Shown piece by piece: positions 54,508 to 63,687 of a stretch of 64,000 nucleotides of DNA. The notes below the pieces were generated by a model, which saw only the letters and a list, made by a program, of their open reading frames with translations, had not been told where the DNA came from and made no database searches. Origin of the DNA: Myxococcaceae bacterium JPH2 (GTDB lineage Bacteria > Myxococcota > Myxococcia > Myxococcales > Myxococcaceae); the NCBI GenBank assembly GCA_016458225.1, contig JAEMGR010000034.1, positions 1 through 64,000 of the forward strand, in the 5' to 3' direction. Position 1 is the stretch's first letter. The number at the start of each line of letters is the position of its first letter. The position numbers were made by a program, and so were the translations under genes.

Positions 54508-55686
54508 CTACAGGGCGCGCACGTAGAGGGCCTTGAGGTACTCGGTGTCCGGCAGCCCCGCGAGCACGGGGTGATCCAACCCCGCGCCCCGGCGCTCCAG
54601 AATCTGCACGGGCCGCTTCGCGTCCGACGCGGCCGACAACACCATCTCCTCGAAGCCCGCGCGGTCCAGCTTGCCCGAGCACGAGCACGTGACGAGCAGC
54701 CCGTCCGGCCGCAGGCAGCGCAGCGCGCGCAGGTTCAGCTCATGGTAGGCGCGCAGCGCGGTGGCCAGCCCCTCGCGTCGCTTGGCCAGGCCGGGCGGAT
54801 CCAACACGATGGTGTCGAAGCGGCGGCCCTCCTGGTCGAAGCGGCGCAGCACGTCGAACGCGTTCGCGTTCTCCACCTTCACGTTGGCGCGACCGTTGGC
54901 CTCGGCGTTGGCCTGCGCGCGCGCGGCGGCCTTGGCGTCCTGCTCCACCGCGATGACCGAGCTGCAGTGCCGCGACAGCGCGAGCGCGAAGCCGCCGTGG
55001 TAGCTGAAGCAGTCCAGGCCCTCGCCCCGCGCCAGCTCGCCGGCGCGCAGATGGTTGTCCACCTGGTCCAAGAAGGCGCCCGTCTTCATGTCGCCCAAGA
55101 GGTCCACCGAGAAGCGGTGCGGCCCCTCGTGGTACGTGAAGCGCGCGTCGCCCTCGCCGTGCAGCAGTCGCACCTCGCGAGGCAGGCTCTCGAAGTCCCG
55201 GCCCGAGGCGTCGTCGCGGCACACCACGTGGCTCACGCCCGTCAGCTCCACCAGCATCCGCGCCAGCTTCTCCTTGCGGGCGTCCATCCCCTCGGAGAGC
55301 GTCTGGAGCGTGAGGCCTCCGCCGTACCGGTCCACGAAGAGGCCGGGCAGGAGGTCCGCCTCGCCATGCACCAGTCGGAGGCCGTCCCGCCCCGACATCA
55401 CCGCACGACGCGCGAGCGCGGCCTCCAGCCGGCGCCGGAAGAAGGCGTCATCGACCGGCTCCTCCGTGGGGCTCTTCCGGGTGAGCAGGCGCAGCGCCAG
55501 CGGTGAGCGCCGCGCGTAGAGGGCCTGCCCAATGGGATTGCCCTGCGGATCCACCACGGCCACCACCGCGCCGGCTGAGTCCACCGCGGGCGGCTCGGTC
55601 AGCTCCGTGCGGTAGAGCCACGGGTTGCCACGGCGCAGGGACTTGGCGCCCTTGAGACTGACTCGGGCGGTGGGAAGGGATGGCAT
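54508..55686 (-). CDS. rlmI: 23S rRNA (cytosine-1962-C5)-methyltransferase RlmI family
   Basis: 392 residues. N-terminal PUA domain ([13 protein letters not shown]), an EEHEE-like linker and a Rossmann SAM domain: [24 protein letters not shown] in pieces, [15 protein letters not shown] and [19 protein letters not shown]. The catalytic cysteine is in the TCSCS motif. It methylates C1962 of 23S rRNA. I use the ATG at 55686; a GTG at 55698 overlaps the upstream stop (GTGA) and is possible. Confidence 0.88.
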   Translation of the reverse strand: MPSLPTARVSLKGAKSLRRGNPWLYRTELTEPPAVDSAGAVVAVVDPQGNPIGQALYARRSPLALRLLTRKSPTEEPVDDAFFRRRLEAALARRAVMSGRDGLRLVHGEADLLPGLFVDRYGGGLTLQTLSEGMDARKEKLARMLVELTGVSHVVCRDDASGRDFESLPREVRLLHGEGDARFTYHEGPHRFSVDLLGDMKTGAFLDQVDNHLRAGELARGEGLDCFSYHGGFALALSRHCSSVIAVEQDAKAAARAQANAEANGRANVKVENANAFDVLRRFDQEGRRFDTIVLDPPGLAKRREGLATALRAYHELNLRALRCLRPDGLLVTCSCSGKLDRAGFEEMVLSAASDAKRPVQILERRGAGLDHPVLAGLPDTEYLKALYVRAL

Positions 55687-55694
55687 GTGTGTGT

Positions 55695-56930
55695 TCACTC
55701 CAGGCCGCGCGCGGCCAGTTCCTCGTCGTCCTCGCCGCGCAGATGCCCCACCTCGTGCAACAAAGTCACGCGAATCTGCTCGCGCAGCTCGTCCGGGGTG
55801 CGCACCGCGCGCGCCAGGTTGCGGCGGTACAGCACCACCGAGCGGCACGGGGTCTCCTTGCCGTCGCAGGGTTCGCTGAGAGAGGGGCCTCGGAAGAGGC
55901 CGAGAATCGTGGGGGACAGGGGCGGCTGGTTCGCCAGCAGGTCCGCGTCCGAGGGCAGCTCCTCGGTGTCCACCGGCACGCCCTTCAGGTCGCGGCGCAT
56001 GTCGCCCGACAGGTCCGCCACGGCCTGCATCACCGCCGCGCGGAAGTCTTCCTGCGAGGGCAGCGGCGGTGTGGGGAAGTCCTCGGGGGACAGCTCGCGG
56101 GCCTTGTCGAAGTGTCCCTGCGCGAGCTTCCACTTGCCCTCGCGCTCCAGCAGCAGGCCCAGGTGCTGGTGCACGTGCGCGGCCCGCTCCGGGTCGTCGA
56201 GCAGCGCGCCGAAGGCCTTGCGTGCCTCGGCGAAGCGGCACAGCTCGAAGAGGGCCAGGGCGCGCTCGTACTGCGCTTCATGGTTCCCCGGCTCGCGGGC
56301 CAGCACGATGGCCGCGCGCGCGAGCGCTTCGTCCGCCTGCCCCAGGTCGTTGAAGGCCATGGCGGCCACCAGCGCCAGCTCGGGGATCAACTCCGGCGGC
56401 GTGGAGGGCTGCGACAGGCCCCGCTCCGCGTAGAGGACGCCCAGCTCGTCTCGCTCGCGGGTGGACTCCAGTTGCACCGCGTACAGGCGCGCGGCCCCCA
56501 GCAGCCCTTCCGCGTCTCCTGGGTCGATGGCCAGGGCGCGGGCGAAGGCGAGCTGGGCCTCGGACTCGCGTCCCAGGGCTGCCAGCGCGACGCCGCGCTC
56601 GGCGTGGGCCGCGGCGAGGTCCGGATCCAACGCGGCGGCCTGCGCCGCGCAGGACAGGGCCTCCTCGTACTGGCCCCCGTCGTAGTAGTTCCGCGCCGCG
56701 TTCAAGGGCGAGCCACCGCGCGCATCGCAGACGGCCAGCGGATGCACCTCCGCCACCGACGCGTCCGGCGCGGAGACCACCGCCTGCGCCGCGCTGCCCG
56801 CGTCTCGCACCCCCTTCGCGATGGGCCGCACCTCACCCGTGCCGGCGTCGGGCGCGGCGGTGACGGCCGGCTCGGTGCGCTTGCAGGAGGCGAAGAGAAG
56901 GAAGAGGGCGAGCAGCCCGCGCCGCGACAT
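55695..56930 (-). CDS. TPR lipoprotein fused to a zincin metallopeptidase-like domain
   Basis: 411 residues. Lipoprotein signal FLLFASC (Cys about 16), a linker, then about six TPR units (about 75-275), then a C-terminal domain (about 300-405) with [14 protein letters not shown], matching the HExxH motif of the small PF06262-type zincins. The glutamate and both histidines are present. The catalytic partner or substrate is unknown. The C-terminal stop overlaps the alternative rlmI start. Confidence 0.82.
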   Translation of the reverse strand: MSRRGLLALFLLFASCKRTEPAVTAAPDAGTGEVRPIAKGVRDAGSAAQAVVSAPDASVAEVHPLAVCDARGGSPLNAARNYYDGGQYEEALSCAAQAAALDPDLAAAHAERGVALAALGRESEAQLAFARALAIDPGDAEGLLGAARLYAVQLESTRERDELGVLYAERGLSQPSTPPELIPELALVAAMAFNDLGQADEALARAAIVLAREPGNHEAQYERALALFELCRFAEARKAFGALLDDPERAAHVHQHLGLLLEREGKWKLAQGHFDKARELSPEDFPTPPLPSQEDFRAAVMQAVADLSGDMRRDLKGVPVDTEELPSDADLLANQPPLSPTILGLFRGPSLSEPCDGKETPCRSVVLYRRNLARAVRTPDELREQIRVTLLHEVGHLRGEDDEELAARGLE

Positions 56931-57023
56931 GGGCCGGCAGGGTACGGCAATCCCCCTGCCCGCCGGAAGCACGGACATCCATGGCCGCCTGCACACCGTG
57001 CCCCTCGACCGCCCCGGGTGGTC

Positions 57024-57029
57024 TACCCT
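57024..57029 (+). promoter_or_regulatory. -10-like TACCCT upstream of maf
   Basis: TACCCT lies 9 nt before the ATG at 57039 with no ribosome binding site in between. Confidence 0.35.
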
Positions 57030-57038
57030 GGGGCCGCT

Positions 57039-57620
57039 ATGCGTGAGCTTCTCCTGGCATCGACGTCCCCCTCTCGAAAGGCCCTCCTGGACGGCCTGGG
57101 CGTGCCCTACCGCGCCGAGCCTCCCGGCGTGGACGAGGTGGTCGCCGCCCACTGGTCCCCCGAGGAAGCCGTGCGCCAGCTCGCTGCTCGCAAGGCCCGC
57201 GCGGTGCAAGCCCGGCACCCGAGCGCCTGGGTGCTCGGTTCGGATCAATTCGTCGTCGTGGACGGACAGGTGCTGTCCAAGCCCGAGAATCGCGAGGCAG
57301 CGCGCCGACAGTTGCTCGCGCTCAATGGCCGCACGCACGCGCTCTACACCGGCGTGTGTCTGGTGGGCCCAGGTGGCCACCACACCGAGGCGGTGGAGGT
57401 GGCCCGCCTCACGTTCTTCGCCGTGGCGCCCGAGGAGCTGGAGCGCTACCTCGACACCGGCGAGTGGGAGGGCTGCGCCGGCAGCTACCGGGTCGAGGGC
57501 GCGGGGCAGGCGCTGCTCGCGAGCCTGGAAGGTGACCGCACCAACGTGCAGGGCCTGCCCATGATGTCCGTGGTGCGGCTGCTGCGGCAGGTGGGCTTCA
57601 CCTTCTTCGAGCGCCGCTGA
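57039..57620 (+). CDS. maf: Maf family nucleoside triphosphate pyrophosphatase
   Basis: 193 residues. [18 protein letters not shown] and [18 protein letters not shown] are the Maf motifs, with [12 protein letters not shown] near the end. It hydrolyses non-canonical or house-cleaning nucleoside triphosphates; septum inhibition is reported for some members. Convergent with the DHH gene, 4 nt apart. Confidence 0.93.
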   Translation: MRELLLASTSPSRKALLDGLGVPYRAEPPGVDEVVAAHWSPEEAVRQLAARKARAVQARHPSAWVLGSDQFVVVDGQVLSKPENREAARRQLLALNGRTHALYTGVCLVGPGGHHTEAVEVARLTFFAVAPEELERYLDTGEWEGCAGSYRVEGAGQALLASLEGDRTNVQGLPMMSVVRLLRQVGFTFFERR

Positions 57621-57624
57621 CGGC

Positions 57625-58587
57625 TCAGCCCACCGACGACAGCTCGGCGAGGATCTCCTGGTAGGCCGCCCGGGCCTTGTCCTGCTGGTCCGCCTTGAAG
57701 CTGACCGCGGACACGACCGGGTGGCCTCCACCGCCGTAGCGCCCCGCGATGGCCGAGAGGTCGTGCTGACGCAGCTCGGGCTTCCACGGGTTCGAGCCCA
57801 GCGACACCTTGGCCCGTGACGCGCCCCGCCCCACCCACAGCGTGTAGCGCGCGTCTGGGAAGAGGTCGTACGCGATGAACTTGTTGAGGCTGTCCACGCC
57901 CTCGTCCACCAGGTCGAAGAAGACGACGCCGCGCTCGTAGCGGGCCTTCGCGCGCACCAGCTCCATCTGCTTGCGGTGGCGCTCCAGCAGCGGCGCGAGC
58001 GGCGCGGCGATGAGCGGCGCGGCGGCCAGCTCCGCGAGCGACTCGGACTGCATGCGGCGGATGACCTCGGGGATGAGGGCCGGGTCCTTGTTGGACTCGA
58101 GCACCGTCATGATGCGCAGCGCGGGCTCCTCCAGCGCCACCGCCATGCGCGGCGAGGGGAACTGCGCGCCGTCGATGAGCTCCGCCCAGTGGATGAGGTC
58201 CGACAGCGCAGAGGCGTCCCAGCCGAAGCGCTCGCGCGCCACGTCCGCCAGGTACTTCGTGCAGCTCTTGCGGTGCGCGTCGTGGAACTTGTGGCCGCTC
58301 GCATCCGCGCGGAAGTGCGCCTCGTCTCCCGGCTGCTGGAAGGCGGAGGCGTGGTGATCGAACCACCACGTGAGCCGCGCGTCCTGGCTGTAGCGGAAGT
58401 CGACGATGGCGTTCTCGTCGCCGGTGAAGACGGCCGGGTCGATGCCCTCGGCGCCCGGCTTGTGGTTCAGCCCCTGATACGTGAAGGACGCGTCCGCGCG
58501 GACGCGCTCCCGGTAGAAGCGGGTGAAGACCGCGGCGCTGGCGGCACCGTCGAAGCAGTTGTCGTGGAACAGGACCTGGACGTTCAT
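57625..58587 (-). CDS. DHH family phosphoesterase
   Basis: 320 residues. DHH motifs: LFHDNCFDGAASA, IVDFRYSQDARLTWWFDHH, and a DHHA1-like C-terminus with GRYGGGGHPVVSAVSF. Related to NrnA oligoribonucleases and cyclic-dinucleotide phosphodiesterases; the exact substrate is open. TAAACG lies 12 nt before the ATG. Confidence 0.85.
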   Translation of the reverse strand: MNVQVLFHDNCFDGAASAAVFTRFYRERVRADASFTYQGLNHKPGAEGIDPAVFTGDENAIVDFRYSQDARLTWWFDHHASAFQQPGDEAHFRADASGHKFHDAHRKSCTKYLADVARERFGWDASALSDLIHWAELIDGAQFPSPRMAVALEEPALRIMTVLESNKDPALIPEVIRRMQSESLAELAAAPLIAAPLAPLLERHRKQMELVRAKARYERGVVFFDLVDEGVDSLNKFIAYDLFPDARYTLWVGRGASRAKVSLGSNPWKPELRQHDLSAIAGRYGGGGHPVVSAVSFKADQQDKARAAYQEILAELSSVG

Positions 58588-58599
58588 GAGCGTGGGCGC

Positions 58600-58605
58600 C
58601 GTTTA
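58600..58605 (-). promoter_or_regulatory. -10-like TAAACG upstream of the DHH gene
   Basis: TAAACG on the minus strand, 12 nt before the ATG, overlapping the stop region of the zinc-ribbon gene. Confidence 0.35.
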
Positions 58606-59667
58606 CTGCAACGCGAGCCCCTCGCCCACCACCGCGAAGGCCGACTCGCCCTTCCCTTCCTCCTCCGACGTCGCCACCACCGCGAGCCCCACCAACCGTC
58701 CATCCGCCAACAGTCCGCAGCCCAGCGCGCCCCGCGCTCCGGAGGCCGTCCGCAGCGCATACACCACGGACTTGCCGCCCAGCGCGCCCGGCGCACTCCG
58801 GGAGGCGGCGCGCGGCTCACCCTGTCCGCCCAGCGCCTTGAGCAGGCCCTGGCACGCGGGCGCCAGCGGGTTGCCCGGCGTGCGCTGCACCCACAGCACG
58901 CCGTAGCGGCTCATCGACTGATCACCAAAGGCCACGCCGCCCGCGTCGAGCGCGGCCTGGGGAATCTGCAGTCCTCCGCCCAGTCGCTCCCACGCGAGCA
59001 TGTTCCAGCCGAGCGGCAGCTCCAGCGAATAGCCCAGCTCGGTCCCCACGATGCGGCGCGGAGCCTCGCGTCGCAGCGCGGCCTCGCCCTGTGCGCGCAG
59101 CAGCACGATGGCCACCAGCGTGAGTCCGCCGCCCACGCCCAGCCCCATGTGCCGACGGATGGGCCCAGGCTCGCCGGCGATCATCCCCAGCGGCACCAGC
59201 CCGAGGAGCACGTAGGCCATGTGCACGTGCGCCAGCGGCTCCTCGCGCGCCAACCACGCCGTGGCCAAGAGCTGCGCCGTCAGCCCCAGCTGCGTGAGCA
59301 GCCTCGCGGGCCCGCGGTTCACCACCAGCACCGCGGCCAGCACCACGTCCAGACCCACGAGCCCGAACGTCCACGCAGGGTCGCCCAGCGCGCCCAGCAC
59401 CCCGCCCGCGCGCAGGAACCACGCACACGCCAGCAGGCCGAGCATCGTCGCCGCGGGCCACGGATGCGCGGACACCGCGCTCGTCACGAGGTCCCCGCCG
59501 AACACCGTCTGGTCCGAATCCTCGTCGGCCCTCAAGTCCTCCAGCCGCGCGCGGCCCACCTTCTTGTAGGCAGCGAGGTGTCCGAACGGCTCCCCACACT
59601 CCGGACACGCTTCGGCGCCACGAGGGATGGGACTGTGACCACAGTTGGGGCAGAGGGTCTTGGCCAT
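58603..59667 (-). CDS. Zinc-ribbon multi-helix membrane protein
   Basis: 354 residues. A C4 zinc ribbon at the N-terminus (CPNCGHSPIPRGAEACPECG), a short charged segment, then about six transmembrane helices (about 65-205), and a C-terminal soluble domain of about 145 residues. Role unknown. The ATG at 59667 was chosen because it starts the ribbon; TATACG lies 10 nt upstream, fitting a leaderless mRNA. Downstream of it, the DHH gene follows after 15 nt. Confidence 0.8.
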   Translation of the reverse strand: MAKTLCPNCGHSPIPRGAEACPECGEPFGHLAAYKKVGRARLEDLRADEDSDQTVFGGDLVTSAVSAHPWPAATMLGLLACAWFLRAGGVLGALGDPAWTFGLVGLDVVLAAVLVVNRGPARLLTQLGLTAQLLATAWLAREEPLAHVHMAYVLLGLVPLGMIAGEPGPIRRHMGLGVGGGLTLVAIVLLRAQGEAALRREAPRRIVGTELGYSLELPLGWNMLAWERLGGGLQIPQAALDAGGVAFGDQSMSRYGVLWVQRTPGNPLAPACQGLLKALGGQGEPRAASRSAPGALGGKSVVYALRTASGARGALGCGLLADGRLVGLAVVATSEEEGKGESAFAVVGEGLALQ

Positions 59668-59677
59668 GTCACCCACG

Positions 59678-59683
59678 CGTATA
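59678..59683 (-). promoter_or_regulatory. -10-like TATACG upstream of the zinc-ribbon gene
   Basis: TATACG on the minus strand, 10 nt before the ATG, with no ribosome binding site. Confidence 0.45.
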
Positions 59684-59932
59684 CCGCAGCGTGGCCGCGC
59701 GACCGCAGTCGAGGTGACACAAGACCCGCCCACCCAGGGTCAGCAAAGCCCCTGGCTTGGACGCGCGAGTTGAACGAAGCGTGGAAGTGGGTTCACGCAA
59801 TGAACGAAAGAGCGTCACGGAACGAGGAAGCCCACGACAGCTCCGGAGAAGCCGGCACGGACCGCGCTCGACAATTCCCTCACTCTCGGCCGGGAACCCT
59901 CGGCTCTCCAGAAGTCACGGAACCGTCATTTC

Positions 59933-59948
59933 TGGCACCTCGCCTGCA
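59933..59948 (+). promoter_or_regulatory. Sigma54-type promoter
   Basis: TGGCACCTCGCCTGCA matches the sigma54 consensus TGGCACG-N4-TTGCW at the diagnostic GG and GC with exact spacing and two mismatches. It lies in a 335-bp gap, 55 nt before the small gene at 60003. Confidence 0.6.
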
Positions 59949-60002
59949 TATGTCAGACCCCAGGTGTACTCACCCGCGTGGCACGGCGTGGTGGGAGGAA
60001 CC

Positions 60003-60245
60003 ATGGCGAAGCAAGCGACGGACAAGGGCCGGAAGGTGCGCAGGCAGGGGCGGCGGGTGATGCCCGCGCTCCGGCGAGGCACGCGCCGGGCCCGGGCGAA
60101 GACGGAGCGAGGCCCGCTGACGCTGGGAGAAGTCATCGCGGCGGCCTTTGAAACGTCCGAGGGTGAACTCGGCGAGGTGCTGGAACTCGTCACCTCGCCG
60201 CAGATGACGCGGGCCCTGGGCCGGCGCATCGTGCTGGAGAGCTGA
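60003..60245 (+). CDS. Small basic hypothetical protein
   Basis: 80 residues. The first 40 are very basic (KGRKVRRQGRRVMPALRRGTRR), the second half forms two helices (LTLGEVIAAAFETSEGELGEVLELV). I do not recognise a family. GGGAGGAA just upstream of the ATG and a sigma54-type promoter 55 nt ahead support a real, regulated gene. The frame stays open further upstream but the promoter lies inside it. Confidence 0.7.
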   Translation: MAKQATDKGRKVRRQGRRVMPALRRGTRRARAKTERGPLTLGEVIAAAFETSEGELGEVLELVTSPQMTRALGRRIVLES

Positions 60246-60288
60246 GGCCGTCCGACATCCGTGTCACACGGTCCGCTCGGCGAGACGA

Positions 60289-60320
60289 AAGCCCGCGTTC
60301 CCCCAAGGGAGCGCGGGCTT
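60289..60320. terminator. Bidirectional hairpin between convergent genes
   Basis: AAGCCCGCG-t-TCCC pairs with GGGA-g-CGCGGGCTT across loop CCAA (about 13 bp, one mismatch). Lies between the gene ending at 60245 and the convergent gene ending at 60358. No U-run on either strand. Confidence 0.5.
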
Positions 60321-60357
60321 CGCCATGTCTGGGGCCCGTGAAGCCCCGCGCCCCCAC

Positions 60358-61839
60358 CTAGCGGGGCTGCCAGCGCGGCCGGTGGTCGTCGCCCTTGGCC
60401 GTTTGGATTCCGGTGGGCTGGGCGTGGACGACAGCCGCGCCCACGGGACTGGCGTCCGCGGGATTGAGCTGCTGGACGTAGAGCTTCCCGCCCGCGACGT
60501 ACGCGAGGAACCGGCCATCCGGTGAGAACGCCGGCAGCGTGCCGCCGGGAACCAGGGCCTTCTCATCGCCCACGGGCGCGCCCGATGCGTCGAGGCGGCG
60601 CACGAAGATGATGTTGGCCTCGCGCGTCCCGCACAGCGTGGCGCCCGCGTTGCCGCACAAGAGCGGCGAGCCACCCGTGGGGTTGGCGAAGTAGGCGCGC
60701 ACGTACGCGGCCCAGGTGCCATCCGGCGACCACGTGGGGTACGCGATGAACGAATCCACCGAGCCCCCCGTGACGGCGTCACTGCCCATGGCGGCGATGA
60801 GCGTCGCGGTGCCTCCGGTGGCGGGCAGCGAGTACAGCTCCTCGTTGAAGAGCGCCGGCGAGGTCGCCTTCGCCTTGAGGAAGAGCAGCTCCGTGTTGGT
60901 GCGGTTGTAGTACGGCTCGGTGCCACCGGTGCCGCCGCTGACGGGCGCCGCGGCGCCGCCGATGGACGACGCGACAATCCCATCCGCGCCCGTGCTGTAC
61001 GCGTAGTCCACGCCGTTGGGCGCCCAGCTCAGCAACACGCCGTTGGGGCTCGCGCTCACGGGCGCGCCACCATCCGGCGGCAGCAGCTTGATGCCCGAGA
61101 TGGTGTTGCCCGACTTCTGCGACCAGCCGATGTACCGAGACGGCTCCCACTCCATGTAGACGAAGTCCGACGTGCCCGCGGTGGTGCCATCCGTCACTTC
61201 CTTGGAGGCGCCGAGCGCGGGAGACACGGTGCGCGTCATGAGCTTCACGCTACTGACGCCCTCGCTGCCCTGGGCGAACGCGACCGACGCGCCGCTCTTG
61301 CTCCAGCGCGGGTAGCGGCTGGGCTCGGAGGAGGACTCGCTCAGCTCCACCACGGTCGCCTGGGCGTCATCGCTGCGCACGGCGACCGCGTGCGTCTGGC
61401 CACCGCCACCGCTCGACACCGTGACGGCCAGGTAGAGCGCCTGACAGGTGGAGGGCGTGCCTTCGCAGCGCAGCCCGGGCTTGCAGTCATCGGATGCGCC
61501 ACACGCGCCGCCCTTGCCCACCGTCATTCCGCCGTCCGAAACCGGCCCCGCATCCGGAGTCCCCGAGTCCGGGGCGCCCGCATCCGGAGTCCCCGAGTCC
61601 TCGCCCGCGTCGGTCTCTCCCGCATCGCCAGGGTTCGTACCTGCGTCATACTGGGCAGGTGCGGGGAGGTTGCGCAGTTCGCACTTGTGGTTGTCCAGGT
61701 TGCACGCCCACGTCTGTCCCGTGGGCGCGGCCCCCTTGTCCCGACAGTCGAACTCGTCACGACACTCCTTGCTGTCACACCCCACAGCCACCACCCACAG
61801 CGCACCGCACAACGCGCCGACCACGACTCGTCTGGTCAT
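60358..61839 (-). CDS. Beta-propeller (TolB/PD40-like) lipoprotein
   Basis: 493 residues. Lipoprotein signal WVVAVGC (Cys about 21), a Cys-rich stretch typical of myxobacterial surface lipoproteins (DEFDCRDKG...TWACNLDNHKCEL), a low-complexity hinge with SGTPDAG repeats, and a propeller of PD40-like blades (RYPRWSKSGASVAF, AYPTWSPDGTWAAYV, PAFSPDGRFLAYV). Role unknown, probably binding or scaffolding at the surface. The ATG at 61839 has GGAGGG about 5 nt upstream. Confidence 0.82.
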   Translation of the reverse strand: MTRRVVVGALCGALWVVAVGCDSKECRDEFDCRDKGAAPTGQTWACNLDNHKCELRNLPAPAQYDAGTNPGDAGETDAGEDSGTPDAGAPDSGTPDAGPVSDGGMTVGKGGACGASDDCKPGLRCEGTPSTCQALYLAVTVSSGGGGQTHAVAVRSDDAQATVVELSESSSEPSRYPRWSKSGASVAFAQGSEGVSSVKLMTRTVSPALGASKEVTDGTTAGTSDFVYMEWEPSRYIGWSQKSGNTISGIKLLPPDGGAPVSASPNGVLLSWAPNGVDYAYSTGADGIVASSIGGAAAPVSGGTGGTEPYYNRTNTELLFLKAKATSPALFNEELYSLPATGGTATLIAAMGSDAVTGGSVDSFIAYPTWSPDGTWAAYVRAYFANPTGGSPLLCGNAGATLCGTREANIIFVRRLDASGAPVGDEKALVPGGTLPAFSPDGRFLAYVAGGKLYVQQLNPADASPVGAAVVHAQPTGIQTAKGDDHRPRWQPR

Positions 61840-61959
61840 AAGGCCCTCCGCAATCCAAGGGCGCGCGTATAGCGTTCCATCCATGCGACGTATCGGGTTT
61901 GGACGACCCGCCTTCGCCACCTGTTCCTGATTGAACGGGCCCCTCTGAAACGGTGCTCA

Positions 61960-62757
61960 ATGATCGACACCCACTGCCACCTGGATGCCGCCCGCTTCGA
62001 CCTGGACCGAGCCGACGTCGTGCATCGGGCGTGGGCCGCGGGGCTGCAGGGACTCATCATCCCCGCGGTGGGCCCGAGCACGTGGGAGCCGCTGCTCGAG
62101 TTGCCCCGGCGCGACGCGCGCATCCAGGTGGGCCTGGGCATCCATCCCCAGTTCCTCCCGGACCTCCCCGCGGAGGAGGACGGCGCGCACCTGGAGCGGC
62201 TCGACGCGCTGCTCGGACAAGGGGGCGCGGTGGCGGTGGGCGAGTGCGGGCTCGATGGGCCTTCGCTGTCGGGCGCACCGCTGGAGCGACAGTTGGCGGT
62301 GCTCCGAGGCCACCTCGCGCTGGCGCGAAAGCACCACCTGCCGGTGCTGATGCACTGCCACCGACTGCACCCCGCGCTCATCGACCTCTTCAAGAACGAG
62401 CCGCTGCCCGAGGCAGGCATCCTGATGCACAGCTACAGCGGCGGCGCGGAGCTGGCGCGCTTCTACATCCAGAAGGGCTGTCACTTCTCCTTCGCGGGCC
62501 CCGTCACCTGGGCCGAGGCGCGCAAGCCGCTGGACGCCCTGCGCGTCATCCCCCCTGAGCGACTGATGGCGGAGACGGACGCGCCGGACCAGGCGCCCAC
62601 GCCGCATCGGGGTGAGCGCTCGGAGCCCGCCTACCTGCCTCGCATCATCGAGGGCATGGCCCAGGCCCTGGGAGTGCCCGCCGACGTGCTCGCCCAGCGA
62701 ACGACCGAGAACGCGCGCCGCCTGTTCCGGGAAGCTTTCCCCCCGGCTTCGCGGTAG
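61960..62757 (+). CDS. tatD: TatD family metal-dependent hydrolase
   Basis: 265 residues. Amidohydrolase metal ligands are visible: IDTHCHLD, GIHPQF, GECGLDG, LMHCHR, MHSYSGG and ETDAPDQ. TatD enzymes have 3'-5' DNase activity in repair of oxidative lesions. Divergent from the propeller lipoprotein; tcdA follows after 28 nt. Confidence 0.9.
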   Translation: MIDTHCHLDAARFDLDRADVVHRAWAAGLQGLIIPAVGPSTWEPLLELPRRDARIQVGLGIHPQFLPDLPAEEDGAHLERLDALLGQGGAVAVGECGLDGPSLSGAPLERQLAVLRGHLALARKHHLPVLMHCHRLHPALIDLFKNEPLPEAGILMHSYSGGAELARFYIQKGCHFSFAGPVTWAEARKPLDALRVIPPERLMAETDAPDQAPTPHRGERSEPAYLPRIIEGMAQALGVPADVLAQRTTENARRLFREAFPPASR

Positions 62758-62771
62758 GCGAGCGGTCGCGT

Positions 62772-62777
62772 TATAGA
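62772..62777 (+). promoter_or_regulatory. -10-like TATAGA upstream of tcdA
   Basis: TATAGA lies 8 nt before the ATG at 62786 with no ribosome binding site between, the clearest of the leaderless-type starts in the window. Confidence 0.45.
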
Positions 62778-62785
62778 GGACCGCC

Positions 62786-63676
62786 ATGAATTCGCAGCCC
62801 GCTCCGCTCCCCCTGTCCGACGCCCCGTCGCACCCCTCTGCTCCAGCCCCGGCCTCGGTGGAACCTTCACTGGCGAAGCCCTTCAAGCTCTCACGCCGCT
62901 TCGACCGCACGGCGCGGTTGCTCGGTGACGGCGCCATGGAGCGGCTGGCCAACGCGCACGTGGTCGTCTTTGGATTGGGCGGCGTGGGCAGCTTCACCGC
63001 CGAAGGGCTGGTGCGCAGCGGCGTGGGCCGGCTGACGCTCGTGGACCACGACGACGTCTGCGTCACCAACACCAACCGCCAGCTCCACGCGACGGTGAAG
63101 GCGGTGGGCAAGTCCAAGGCCGAGCTGATGGCGCAGCGCTGCCGCGAAATCAATCCCGAGGCGAAGGTGGAGGCCCTGCGCGAGTTCTACCGCGACGAGC
63201 TGGCCGAGACGCTGCTGCCACCCGGCCGCTACGACTTCGTGGTGGACGCCATCGACAACGTGAAGGCGAAGCTGCACCTGCTGCACCGCTGCGTCACGCT
63301 GGGCATCCCGGTGGTCAGCTCCATGGGCGCCGCGGGCCGCCTGGACCCCACGGCCATCCGCGTGGAGGACCTGTCCGAGACGCACATGGATCCGTTCGCC
63401 AAGGACATCCGCAAGCTGCTCAAGCGCAAGTACGGCGTAGAGACGGAGCGACACACCGGCATCACCGCCGTGTACTCCATCGAGGCGCGCCGCCAGCCCG
63501 TGGCCCTCCAGTACGACGACGCCACGGATGGCTTCCTGTGCGTGTGCCCGCAGGACAACGAGTTCCACACGTGCGACCACCGCACCCAGATTGACGGCAG
63601 CGTGGCCTTCGTCACGTCCGCGTTCGGCATGAACGCCGCGGGTGTGGTGGTGCGCCGGCTGGCGTCGGCGCGGTAG
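62786..63676 (+). CDS. tcdA: tRNA threonylcarbamoyladenosine dehydratase (TcdA/CsdL)
   Basis: 296 residues. After a Pro/Ala-rich N-terminus of about 30 residues comes an E1-like ThiF fold: VVVFGLGGVGSFTAEGLVRSGVG, LVDHDDVCVTNTNRQLHA (in pieces) and VVDAIDNVKAKLHL. It cyclises t6A37 of tRNA to ct6A using ATP. Longer N-terminus than the E. coli protein (268). Confidence 0.92.
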   Translation: MNSQPAPLPLSDAPSHPSAPAPASVEPSLAKPFKLSRRFDRTARLLGDGAMERLANAHVVVFGLGGVGSFTAEGLVRSGVGRLTLVDHDDVCVTNTNRQLHATVKAVGKSKAELMAQRCREINPEAKVEALREFYRDELAETLLPPGRYDFVVDAIDNVKAKLHLLHRCVTLGIPVVSSMGAAGRLDPTAIRVEDLSETHMDPFAKDIRKLLKRKYGVETERHTGITAVYSIEARRQPVALQYDDATDGFLCVCPQDNEFHTCDHRTQIDGSVAFVTSAFGMNAAGVVVRRLASAR

Positions 63677-63687
63677 GCCGCTCGCGC

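Noticed and set aside
61540-61620. Direct DNA repeats in the propeller lipoprotein gene
   Set aside because: They encode the SGTPDAG hinge common in myxobacterial lipoproteins, not a mobile or CRISPR repeat.
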